DNA of 50,228 bases from Pseudoalteromonas sp. MSK9-3 (lineage in GTDB: Bacteria > Pseudomonadota > Gammaproteobacteria > Enterobacterales > Alteromonadaceae): contig NZ_MIET01000006.1 in assembly GCF_003590335.1 (NCBI RefSeq), forward strand, positions 1-50,228, in the 5' to 3' direction. Of this stretch, positions 43,726 through 50,228 are shown piece after piece. The translations under genes were made by a program, and so were the position numbers. Position 1 is the first letter of the stretch, and every line of letters begins with the position of its first letter. The notes beneath the pieces are model-generated. The model searched no databases, had not been told where the DNA came from, and saw nothing but the letters and a program-made list of their open reading frames with translations.

Positions 43726-43770
43726 TAAAGAACCTATCAATGACTGCGAAAGTACATTACAGGTTCTTTA
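43726..43770 (-). terminator. Likely terminator of the chitinase gene
   Basis: Ten-bp arms TAAAGAACCT / AGGTTCTTTA with a 25-nt loop, shortly after the chitinase stop. The minus-strand transcript continues TTAGCTTTATTTATT. Confidence 0.6.
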
Positions 43771-43784
43771 CGGTAACCAGAATC

Positions 43785-45005
43785 TTATCGGTTAACTACA
43801 TAGTTTTTACAAGCCCCTAAATTTGTATATCTATGTTCATGACCTAACGTTTTTGGCGCGACACTATGAAGGGGACCGCCATTAACTTTCCAATTACTTC
43901 CTTGATAGCTAATAATATCATGGGTGCTATACACTGCTGGGTAAGGCTGCCACGTTTCAGCACAAGGCTGACATTTTGGTAACTCTTTTGCGATTACATT
44001 AAGCAACTTATATTGTTCATCTCTGGCATCTTGATGTAGCTCCCATATGAAAACGCCAGGATAACCATTGTCTGAGACAAACTTTGATTTGGTTTTTATC
44101 AGTTCTGGTGTTTCCCAAAAATAGGCATCATTATCAAGAGTATATTGACCTCTGTTGTAATCCACGCCCATGCCTTTGACTAAGTTCTCTACAATGTCGC
44201 GGGCAGTGTGGCTAGAAACAGGGCCGTTTTTACTGTCTACGAAGGTTTTATTATAGAAAGGGAGACCTAAGCTTGTTTTAGCCACATCATATTTGCTGAT
44301 CATACTTTGACTCGCGGGGTTTGGATTAATAAGCCCCGCATGAATATCGTCCCACGCAGCATGATGTTTAATTGGTGAGCCACCCCAGCCACCTGTGTAG
44401 TCATAGGCCATAAAACGAATAACATCTGCATACTTATCTAAATCAGGGTGAAAGTTAATTCCTGACCAACCGCCAGCTTGTACATCGACCGTCACTTCAA
44501 TATTTTCAGGTAAGGCAGCACGCAAGTCTTTTACTAAGGTTAGAAGCATATTACTTTCAATGGGGTTTGGCTGGTTGTAGGTACTCCAGTCCTCCCAATC
44601 GACATCTATGCCATCAAGATTGTGTAGTTTTGCGTACTCGACTAGGTTGAACACCAGTTGGCTGCGTGCAGCCTCATCCATAGATAAAAAATCTACACCA
44701 GCACCGCCAACGGAGATCATGACTCCCGTATTATTAGCATGAGCATGCTTAACGATATCATCAATATACTTGTCAGCCTCAAGAGTATCTAGGCTACCAT
44801 CGGGCTGAGGGTAAGCAAAAGCAACGATAATATGCGTCAATTTATCTGTGGCAAGTGCTTGAATATCGAGCTGTCCTCCAGCAGGATAATCCCATGTAGC
44901 ATAAAAGCCTTCTATTCTTGGACAAGACTGTTCAGCAGCAGCCATAGCAAACAATGGCAGGAAACATAACGCGGACAGATTTGTCAGTAATTTTCTTTTG
45001 TTCAT
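43785..45005 (-). CDS. Secreted GH18 chitinase with C-terminal carbohydrate-binding module
   Basis: A signal peptide (about 1-24) precedes a GH18 barrel. The signature DGIDVDWE (131-138) contains the catalytic Glu138, and ISVGG (97-101) is the usual earlier substrate-site strand. FMAYDYTGGWGG (about 211-222) is another family motif. The last 60 residues (WQPYPAVYSTHDIISYQGSNWKVNG) resemble a diverged CBM5/12. It is expected to be exported and to cleave beta-1,4 bonds in chitin. AAGGA upstream of the ATG supports the start. The gene is divergent from the subtilisin-like protease gene. Confidence 0.92.
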   Translation of the reverse strand: MNKRKLLTNLSALCFLPLFAMAAAEQSCPRIEGFYATWDYPAGGQLDIQALATDKLTHIIVAFAYPQPDGSLDTLEADKYIDDIVKHAHANNTGVMISVGGAGVDFLSMDEAARSQLVFNLVEYAKLHNLDGIDVDWEDWSTYNQPNPIESNMLLTLVKDLRAALPENIEVTVDVQAGGWSGINFHPDLDKYADVIRFMAYDYTGGWGGSPIKHHAAWDDIHAGLINPNPASQSMISKYDVAKTSLGLPFYNKTFVDSKNGPVSSHTARDIVENLVKGMGVDYNRGQYTLDNDAYFWETPELIKTKSKFVSDNGYPGVFIWELHQDARDEQYKLLNVIAKELPKCQPCAETWQPYPAVYSTHDIISYQGSNWKVNGGPLHSVAPKTLGHEHRYTNLGACKNYVVNR

Positions 45006-45501
45006 TGTATATTCCTTATAATTACATGTTGTATTTTTAACCTCGCTTTCGATGTAACGATTTTATTTAAAATATGTAAAGTGAAATAATGTGAAGTTAA
45101 TTCAGACTGAGTTTTAGCTCTGTCTTTGTGAAGTATTCTCCAGTAGAGATCGCTGAGTCATACACCGTATCTGAGTAATATCGGGTGGGTATACTTTTTA
45201 GTGTTTATTTATAGTTATAAGCAACGGAGTATGTGAAATTACAGTGCGTATAGATAGGTGTTCGGGTTACGTTTTACACTGTTTGTAAAATTAAATATTC
45301 TAAGTTGGTACTTTGTTATGAATATGTACTGTGCGAAATTTGCAAACTATAAATTCATAAGTTGTTGTTTTAAATTGTTTAATGTATTTTTATGCTATTT
45401 TCATTAACAATTCTTTACATGAAGGATTGTTTTTGAATGTTAATTATTTTGTTTTCTGATACATTTTTTAGCGACAACAATAACAATTAACAGGTTTTAA
45501 A
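45006..45501. other. Divergent promoter region
   Basis: 496 AT-rich bases between the chitinase and subtilisin-like protease genes. They should contain both promoters. No recognised operator, RNA or ORF. Confidence 0.5.
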
Positions 45502-47418
45502 ATGACTAAGAAACAAAAAAACAACAAAATGATTTTTAGTGCAACGTTACTTTCGTTAGCTGTATCTGCATCACTTCATGCAGCCCCAGAACTTGAAGAG
45601 TCGAGTAAATCACCGCTGCCAAAGCGTTATATTGTAAAATATAAAACAGGATCTGCTTCTACGCTGATGACTCAAAGTTCAGAAATGTCACATTTGGCAC
45701 AATCTAGAATGGTTACTCTTGGTATTAACAATGCTCAGTTTAAACCAAGTTTAAATGCCATTGTTACATCATTAACAAGCTCTCAGTTACAAACCTTGCA
45801 AGAAGACACTAATGTTGAGTATGTGGAAGAAGACCTACCTCGACGTCTTATGTCGCAAGAAACACCTTATGGGATCAGCTTAGTTCAAGCAGACCTTGTT
45901 GACGACATGGTAGCTTCAGCAGCCAGTGGCGGTAAAAAAATATGTGTCATTGATTCAGGCCTCGACTTACCACATGAGGACATGGGGAGTAATGGTGGAA
46001 CTATAACAGGAACTAATGACCGAGGTACGGGTAACTGGTTTGAGCATGGAGGCCCTCATGGTACTCACGTCGCAGGAACTATTGCTGCACTGAATAATGG
46101 GATCGGGGTTAGAGGTGTTATTGGCACAGATCCATCAATGCATATTATTAAAGTGTTTAATGCGAGTGGCTGGGGTTATTCATCAGAATTAGTTGATGCA
46201 GTAAATAAGTGTCAGGCAGCTGGCGCTGATGTTGTGAATATGAGTTTAGGTGGTGCCGGCTCTAGTACAACTGAACGAAATGGTATGCAAGCTGCTGCTG
46301 ATGCCGGCATGTTATTAATAGCAGCTGCGGGTAATGATGGCGTATTATCAAACCCAACTGATTTAGAGAGTTTCCCTGCATCATACGATTCAGTTATGTC
46401 TGTCGGTGGAGTCGATAAAAATAAAGACTTATATACTAGTTCACAAAAAAATGATCAAGTAGAGATTGCGGCCCCAGGTGTTGATGTGCAATCGGCTTAT
46501 CCTGAAGGTGATGGTTCATTTGTTACTTTAACTGTGAATAGCGTATCTTATGAAACAAATGCCATGGAAAACCAAGGTGTTGTTACCGCACCACTATATG
46601 ACTTTGCGACGGGCGAAGTGCAAGATACTGGTGCCAGCGGTAAGGTTTGTTTGATCCAACGAGGCGCAATTTCGTTCCATGACAAAGTGAAAAACTGTGA
46701 AGATAGCGGCGGTTTAGGTGCGATTATCTACAATAATGCAGCGGGCAGCTTTAGTGGTACATTGGGTGACACGAATCTAACAACTATCCCAGGTTTAACT
46801 GTCACTGATGTGGCTGGTGCAGCAATGTTAGCTGATGTAGGTACATCTGCTGCTGTTAATATTAGCCCAGGAAATTATGGAAAAATGACGGGTACGTCAA
46901 TGGCGTCACCTCATGTTGCGGGCGTTGCAGCATTAGTATGGAGTCACCACCCAAGCTGTACAGCAGAGCAAATTCGTACGGTATTGACTGGAACAGCGGA
47001 GGACTTAGGTGCTCCGGGTCGTGATGTACAGTTTGGCCATGGTTTGGTACAAGCAAAAGCAGCGGTAGATTACTTGAACACCAATGGTTGCTCTGGTACA
47101 CCAGGTGGTTCGTTACCGACGATTGATGAAACTGAAAATAATATTAATGTGTCGCGCCGTAGTTGGGTACGCTATACATTTGACTTAGCTGACGGTTACT
47201 CTGATTTTAATGTGGCTATGTCTGGTGGCACAGGTGATGCTGACTTATATGTCACATACGGTAAAGCATCTACGCGTTCACAGTGGGATTGCCGCCCATA
47301 TGCTGGTGGTAATGTGGAAAACTGTGCGTTCCAAAACCCTCAAGCAGGCACTTGGTACGTTGATGTATATGGTTACAGTACTGCGGCTGGTGTAACTTTA
47401 AATGTAACTGCAAAATAA
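45502..47418 (+). CDS. Secreted subtilisin-like S8 protease with PA and PPC domains
   Basis: After the signal peptide (about 1-27) comes an I9-type propeptide (about 40-115, RYIVKYKTG and VEYVEED). The S8 triad is Asp151 (ICVIDSG), His186 (HGTHVAG) and Ser466 (GTSMASPHVAG), with the oxyanion Asn278 (AAGND). A PA domain (about 340-455, GKVCLIQRGAISFHDKV) is inserted between Asn and Ser. The C-terminus is a pre-peptidase PPC domain (about 545-636, RRSWVRYTFDL, GTGDADLYV, AGTWYVDVYGYS), often removed on maturation. It fits the extracellular protease family of marine Pseudoalteromonas and Vibrio. A strong terminator follows at 47462. Confidence 0.93.
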   Translation: MTKKQKNNKMIFSATLLSLAVSASLHAAPELEESSKSPLPKRYIVKYKTGSASTLMTQSSEMSHLAQSRMVTLGINNAQFKPSLNAIVTSLTSSQLQTLQEDTNVEYVEEDLPRRLMSQETPYGISLVQADLVDDMVASAASGGKKICVIDSGLDLPHEDMGSNGGTITGTNDRGTGNWFEHGGPHGTHVAGTIAALNNGIGVRGVIGTDPSMHIIKVFNASGWGYSSELVDAVNKCQAAGADVVNMSLGGAGSSTTERNGMQAAADAGMLLIAAAGNDGVLSNPTDLESFPASYDSVMSVGGVDKNKDLYTSSQKNDQVEIAAPGVDVQSAYPEGDGSFVTLTVNSVSYETNAMENQGVVTAPLYDFATGEVQDTGASGKVCLIQRGAISFHDKVKNCEDSGGLGAIIYNNAAGSFSGTLGDTNLTTIPGLTVTDVAGAAMLADVGTSAAVNISPGNYGKMTGTSMASPHVAGVAALVWSHHPSCTAEQIRTVLTGTAEDLGAPGRDVQFGHGLVQAKAAVDYLNTNGCSGTPGGSLPTIDETENNINVSRRSWVRYTFDLADGYSDFNVAMSGGTGDADLYVTYGKASTRSQWDCRPYAGGNVENCAFQNPQAGTWYVDVYGYSTAAGVTLNVTAK

Positions 47419-47461
47419 TCTTCTTTTGACCCATCCTAGTATGGGTTAGCAGAATAATTTT

Positions 47462-47487
47462 AAGCCGCGCAACAGCGGCTTTTTTTG
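47462..47487 (+). terminator. Rho-independent terminator after the subtilisin-like protease gene
   Basis: Stem AAGCCGC / GCGGCTT with a 6-nt loop, followed by TTTTTT. Confidence 0.92.
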
Positions 47488-47778
47488 TGTTTGGATTAGA
47501 GTGTGGTTTAGTGTTGAAACGAATTGCTCTAACAGAATTAGCTATTAATACGGTTGATGGAAGTATCAAAATTTCCCCGTTATGGTGTGATAATGATATA
47601 TAGCCATTACCAACTTCAGCAGAATTTAAGAGCATTTTCTCTACATATTTTTACAATGTACTTGACTAATAAAAGGCGAATTAAATAGCATCATAAAGGT
47701 ACAGGAGAGTGGCCTAATACACTAGACTGTCCAAGTCTTGGGCTGAGGCTTATATTTATAGAGGAGATAAGGAAGTAC
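47488..47778. other. Intergenic region
   Basis: About 290 bases before the GNAT gene, nothing recognised beyond its ribosome binding site. Confidence 0.45.
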
Positions 47779-48297
47779 ATGAATAGTGACAGGTTACAGC
47801 TAAAACCACTAGAACAGTCAGATTGGGCGCTTTTCAAAGAGCTAAACCAATGCCCAATACTGATGAAATATGTAGATGAACCTCGCTCAGAGAGTTTGCT
47901 TGAAACGATTTTTGAACGTAGGACTTGTGCCGAAATGAGTGGAAAACAAAGCTGGGATTTTAGTATTAATAACAAACATACGGGCGAAAAGCTTGGCAAT
48001 ATTGGTATTGCGCTTACTGATTTTAATAGTAGTGACGTAGCTGAGACTGGCTTTATGCTAAAAGCGTCTGCGCACGGTAAGGGTTATGCTGCTGAGGCTT
48101 TACGCTTAATTGTTGACTATGGTTTTGAAACTTTGAATTTAAAAAAAATCATCGCAATATGTGCAACATCAAATATCGCCTCGTGGAAATTACTTGAGAA
48201 AATAGGCTTTCACAGAGAATCGATGTTACCTAAAAACACATCGATTGGTGGGCAATCAGTAGATGACTACGTCTATGTCATTTTGCGCAAAGAGTAA
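47779..48297 (+). CDS. GNAT-family N-acetyltransferase, RimJ/RimL-like
   Basis: 172 residues. The acetyl-CoA binding motif A lies in SAHGKGYAAEALRLIVDYGF (the R/Q-x-x-G-x-G/A form). DRLQLKPLEQSDWALF at the N-terminus and NIASWKLLEKIGFHRE near the C-terminus match the RimJ/RimL group, which acetylates N-termini of ribosomal proteins, or small molecules. No signal peptide. AAGGAAG lies before the ATG. Its neighbours give no clue to the substrate. Confidence 0.88.
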   Translation: MNSDRLQLKPLEQSDWALFKELNQCPILMKYVDEPRSESLLETIFERRTCAEMSGKQSWDFSINNKHTGEKLGNIGIALTDFNSSDVAETGFMLKASAHGKGYAAEALRLIVDYGFETLNLKKIIAICATSNIASWKLLEKIGFHRESMLPKNTSIGGQSVDDYVYVILRKE

Positions 48298-48307
48298 AAT
48301 AATATGA

Positions 48308-48347
48308 AAGGATGCGGCTTACTTAATAGTCAATATGCCGCAGCCTT
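48308..48347. terminator. Terminator between convergent genes
   Basis: Stem AAGGATGCGGC / GCCGCAGCCTT, 11 positions with one mismatch, between the GNAT stop and the opposing amine oxidase stop. Probably bidirectional. Confidence 0.55.
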
Positions 48348-48357
48348 AAGACGAGTT

Positions 48358-49830
48358 TTATAGATTTAACTCGTTAATTTGTTCAGAGACACGAACGCCA
48401 CTTCTTACTGCGCCTTCCATAAAACCTAAATAGCGCGTATCGGTGTGTTCACCTGCAAAATAGATGCGTCCAACTGGTTCTTGGAATACGCCCCAGTACT
48501 TGGTAATTTGTCCGGGCCCATAGGCTAGAAATCCACCTTGCGTCCACTCATCATTTATCCAGCTATGGACACTTGCTTCCACAAAATACTGCGACGAGTT
48601 GGGGTACATTAATTCAATTTCTTCTAATCTTGCATCTATAATGTCTTCATCACTCCAATGTTTTTGGATTTGACTATAGTCACCCGACGTATATGTAATT
48701 AAAATCCCGCCTTCGCCGCCTTGGCGCTCGGTTGTTTCCCAAGTCCAACCAGTGGGCAACCCTGTAACTATGGTGTCTCCTCCAAGCCCTTGATTTAACC
48801 AAAATCGAGTGTCGTATTTGAGTAATACCTTAGAATGTGAACCATAATTAAGTGCTTGAGCTGCTTCATTTAATTTGTCTGGCAAGGTTGGCGAAAATGT
48901 AATTTTATCTAGTACACCTAAAGGTACAGTCACAACAATGACATCTGAGGTGTGTATGTCGCCATTTGCTGTAGTTACCGAGATGACATTCTCAACTTGA
49001 GTGATCTGTGTTACTGGTTGCCCCAGAATAATTGTGCCAGTAATATTGTCAGCGAAGGCATCGACCATCGCCTTACCGCCATTTAAGAAGCGAAATGCTT
49101 CCACGTCATCTTCGTTAACCGATTCATAGACTTTGGCGTATTGTACAATATGTAATAAAGAGAGGTCACTTGGCTCATCAAATTCACCGCGTACCCATTG
49201 TTCTGCCAATAATTTTGCGCTTGGGTTGAGGTGTAATTGATCAATCCAAGTTTGGGTAGTCATTAAGTCATATTCGATGGCTTGCTCTAGTTCTGCTGGT
49301 TTATCTGGATCAGGTATCGCTGCGGTTAATAAATCTAGCTCATCGTAAAAACGATAATAGTCATTAACAACACTAGGATCAAAACTATCGTCAAATTCTG
49401 TATAGCTTATCAACTTCCTCTTGACATAATATGCGCCAGACTCGGTATCACCAGAGTATCCTGTGTCAGCCAGCTCTACACCAAATTGGTTAGCGTATTG
49501 ATGTATATGAGTATGCACAGTTTCACCATCAATGAATTCACCGCCAATTTCACCATGTTGGTCACCTATATTAAGTGTTCCAACACGGCCGCCAATATGA
49601 TCTTTTGCTTCAATCACAGTAACTTGATAGCCTATTTGCTCTAGTTCATAGGCAGCGGTAAGACCTGATAACCCTGCGCCAACGACTATCGCGCTTTTTA
49701 TAGTTGTCACCGGAACGGGGGCTGTATCTATTACCGTATCATTATTATTTCCACATGCGGTGAGTATTAAACTCATACAGGTTGTAACGACTAACTTAGA
49801 AAAGGAGTCCTTCCTTTTAATCTCTTTCAT
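48358..49830 (-). CDS. Lipoprotein FAD-dependent amine oxidase (monoamine oxidase family)
   Basis: The lipobox LTAC places the lipidated Cys at residue 26. The Rossmann motif GAGLSG (51-56) and IGGRVG (about 83-88) bind FAD. EIGGEFIDGETVH resembles the substrate-side segment of MAO and polyamine oxidases, and YFAGEHTDTRYLGFMEGAVRSG near the C-terminus is the flavin-contacting end. It is expected to be tethered at a membrane facing the periplasm or outside, and to oxidise amines or amino acids with hydrogen peroxide as by-product. It is distinct from the amine oxidase at 42040. GAGG lies before the ATG. Confidence 0.88.
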   Translation of the reverse strand: MKEIKRKDSFSKLVVTTCMSLILTACGNNNDTVIDTAPVPVTTIKSAIVVGAGLSGLTAAYELEQIGYQVTVIEAKDHIGGRVGTLNIGDQHGEIGGEFIDGETVHTHIHQYANQFGVELADTGYSGDTESGAYYVKRKLISYTEFDDSFDPSVVNDYYRFYDELDLLTAAIPDPDKPAELEQAIEYDLMTTQTWIDQLHLNPSAKLLAEQWVRGEFDEPSDLSLLHIVQYAKVYESVNEDDVEAFRFLNGGKAMVDAFADNITGTIILGQPVTQITQVENVISVTTANGDIHTSDVIVVTVPLGVLDKITFSPTLPDKLNEAAQALNYGSHSKVLLKYDTRFWLNQGLGGDTIVTGLPTGWTWETTERQGGEGGILITYTSGDYSQIQKHWSDEDIIDARLEEIELMYPNSSQYFVEASVHSWINDEWTQGGFLAYGPGQITKYWGVFQEPVGRIYFAGEHTDTRYLGFMEGAVRSGVRVSEQINELNL

Positions 49831-50037
49831 GGTGCCTCATTAAATTTTAATATTAAATGTATAGTAAATGGCCTTTTTTGTTATTTAAAAATACTAATTT
49901 AAGGCTATTATCATTATACATGTATTTTATTTTAATTCGGCTGTTTATGTTTTTTAGTGGCCTTGTTGATCAAATAGCTAACTACCAATCAACTTCTCAG
50001 TTTTAACTCTGTTGCTGATATTTGGGCATACCTAGCC

Positions 50038-50228
50038 CAGGGCAAGAGCATGAAAAGACATTATAAATTCAAGACCTTTTCAAGGTAATCTGTACTGCGC
50101 ATCGCTTTCTTTTGCTTTGCGGGCATACCTTTCTTAAAGCTCGTTTCAGCTTTTAGGTGATTAAAAGCGATATGCCTAAGCCCTGCGAACACTGATGCTG
50201 CTCCTTCACGCCTAATTCGGCAATCATC
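50038..50228 (-). mobile_element. ISAs1-family insertion sequence, 3' part, runs off the right edge
   Basis: The terminus CAGGGCAAGAGCATGAAAAG starts at 50038 and is followed, on the minus strand, by the end of a transposase frame. It is inverted relative to the remnant at 489-713. Confidence 0.8.
50061..50228 (-). CDS. ISAs1-family transposase, C-terminal 55 residues (partial)
   Basis: The minus-strand frame reads DDCRIRREGAASVFAGLRHI, then FNHLKAETSFKKGMPAK, and ends YLEKVLNL with a TAA at 50061-50063. This is the ISAs1 C-terminal region after the last catalytic Glu. It is closer to the standard family form (DDCRIR) than the remnant at 490-690. The upstream part lies beyond the window, so whether the copy is intact cannot be seen. 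Confidence 0.85.
   Translation of the reverse strand, partial: DDCRIRREGAASVFAGLRHIAFNHLKAETSFKKGMPAKQKKAMRSTDYLEKVLNL

Noticed and set aside
1..50228. tRNA, rRNA, CRISPR, prophage and riboswitch signals
   Set aside because: None was recognised by reading; a dedicated RNA and phage search has not been run.

Overview
The window reads as a chromosomal segment of a marine gammaproteobacterium of the Pseudoalteromonas type. This is inferred from low G+C content, many secreted proteases and chitin-binding modules, TonB-dependent receptors, and a LexA-controlled imuA-imuB-dnaE2 cassette with a gammaproteobacterial SOS box. No rRNA or tRNA gene, CRISPR array or prophage was recognised. The species cannot be named from the sequence alone.

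Layout. Both ends carry ISAs1-family insertion sequence material. A minus-strand copy runs off the left edge and abuts the 3' remnant of an older plus-strand copy; another minus-strand copy runs off the right edge. Positions 1.2-9.5 kb hold a secreted metzincin with a chitin-binding tail, a Tat-exported FAD lipoprotein oxidase, a siderophore-type TonB receptor and a leaderless metalloprotease-like protein. Positions 9.6-16 kb hold a coupled regulator pair (degenerate GGDEF membrane protein and AraC protein), divergent from a TonB receptor plus phosphoesterase lipoprotein operon with a Pho-box-like site. Positions 16-23 kb hold an orphan protein, a trypsin-like protease with PKD and chitin-binding modules, a kexin-like protease and a BASS-family transporter. 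Positions 23.3-30.5 kb hold a lipoprotein with about 47 leucine-rich repeats, small proteins, a degenerate serine hydrolase and a stand-alone peptide deformylase. Positions 30.9-37.5 kb hold an MFS transporter and the SOS mutagenesis operon. Positions 37.5-41.5 kb hold a methyltransferase, an AhpD-like protein with an AraC regulator, and a small ORF translationally coupled to a 2OG-Fe(II) oxygenase. Positions 41.6-49.8 kb hold two amine oxidases (one with an amber stop in its export signal), a GH18 chitinase, a subtilisin-like protease and a GNAT acetyltransferase.

How the genes fit together. Five secreted hydrolases, three of them with chitin-binding modules, plus two TonB receptors fit a lifestyle of degrading chitin-protein matrices such as crustacean cuticle and taking up the products. 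The SOS operon is the best-understood unit. The least explained are the 61-residue ORF coupled to the oxygenase (40523-41433), the leaderless metzincin-like protein (8070-9530), the start-codon inverted repeat at 17288-17346 and the giant LRR lipoprotein.
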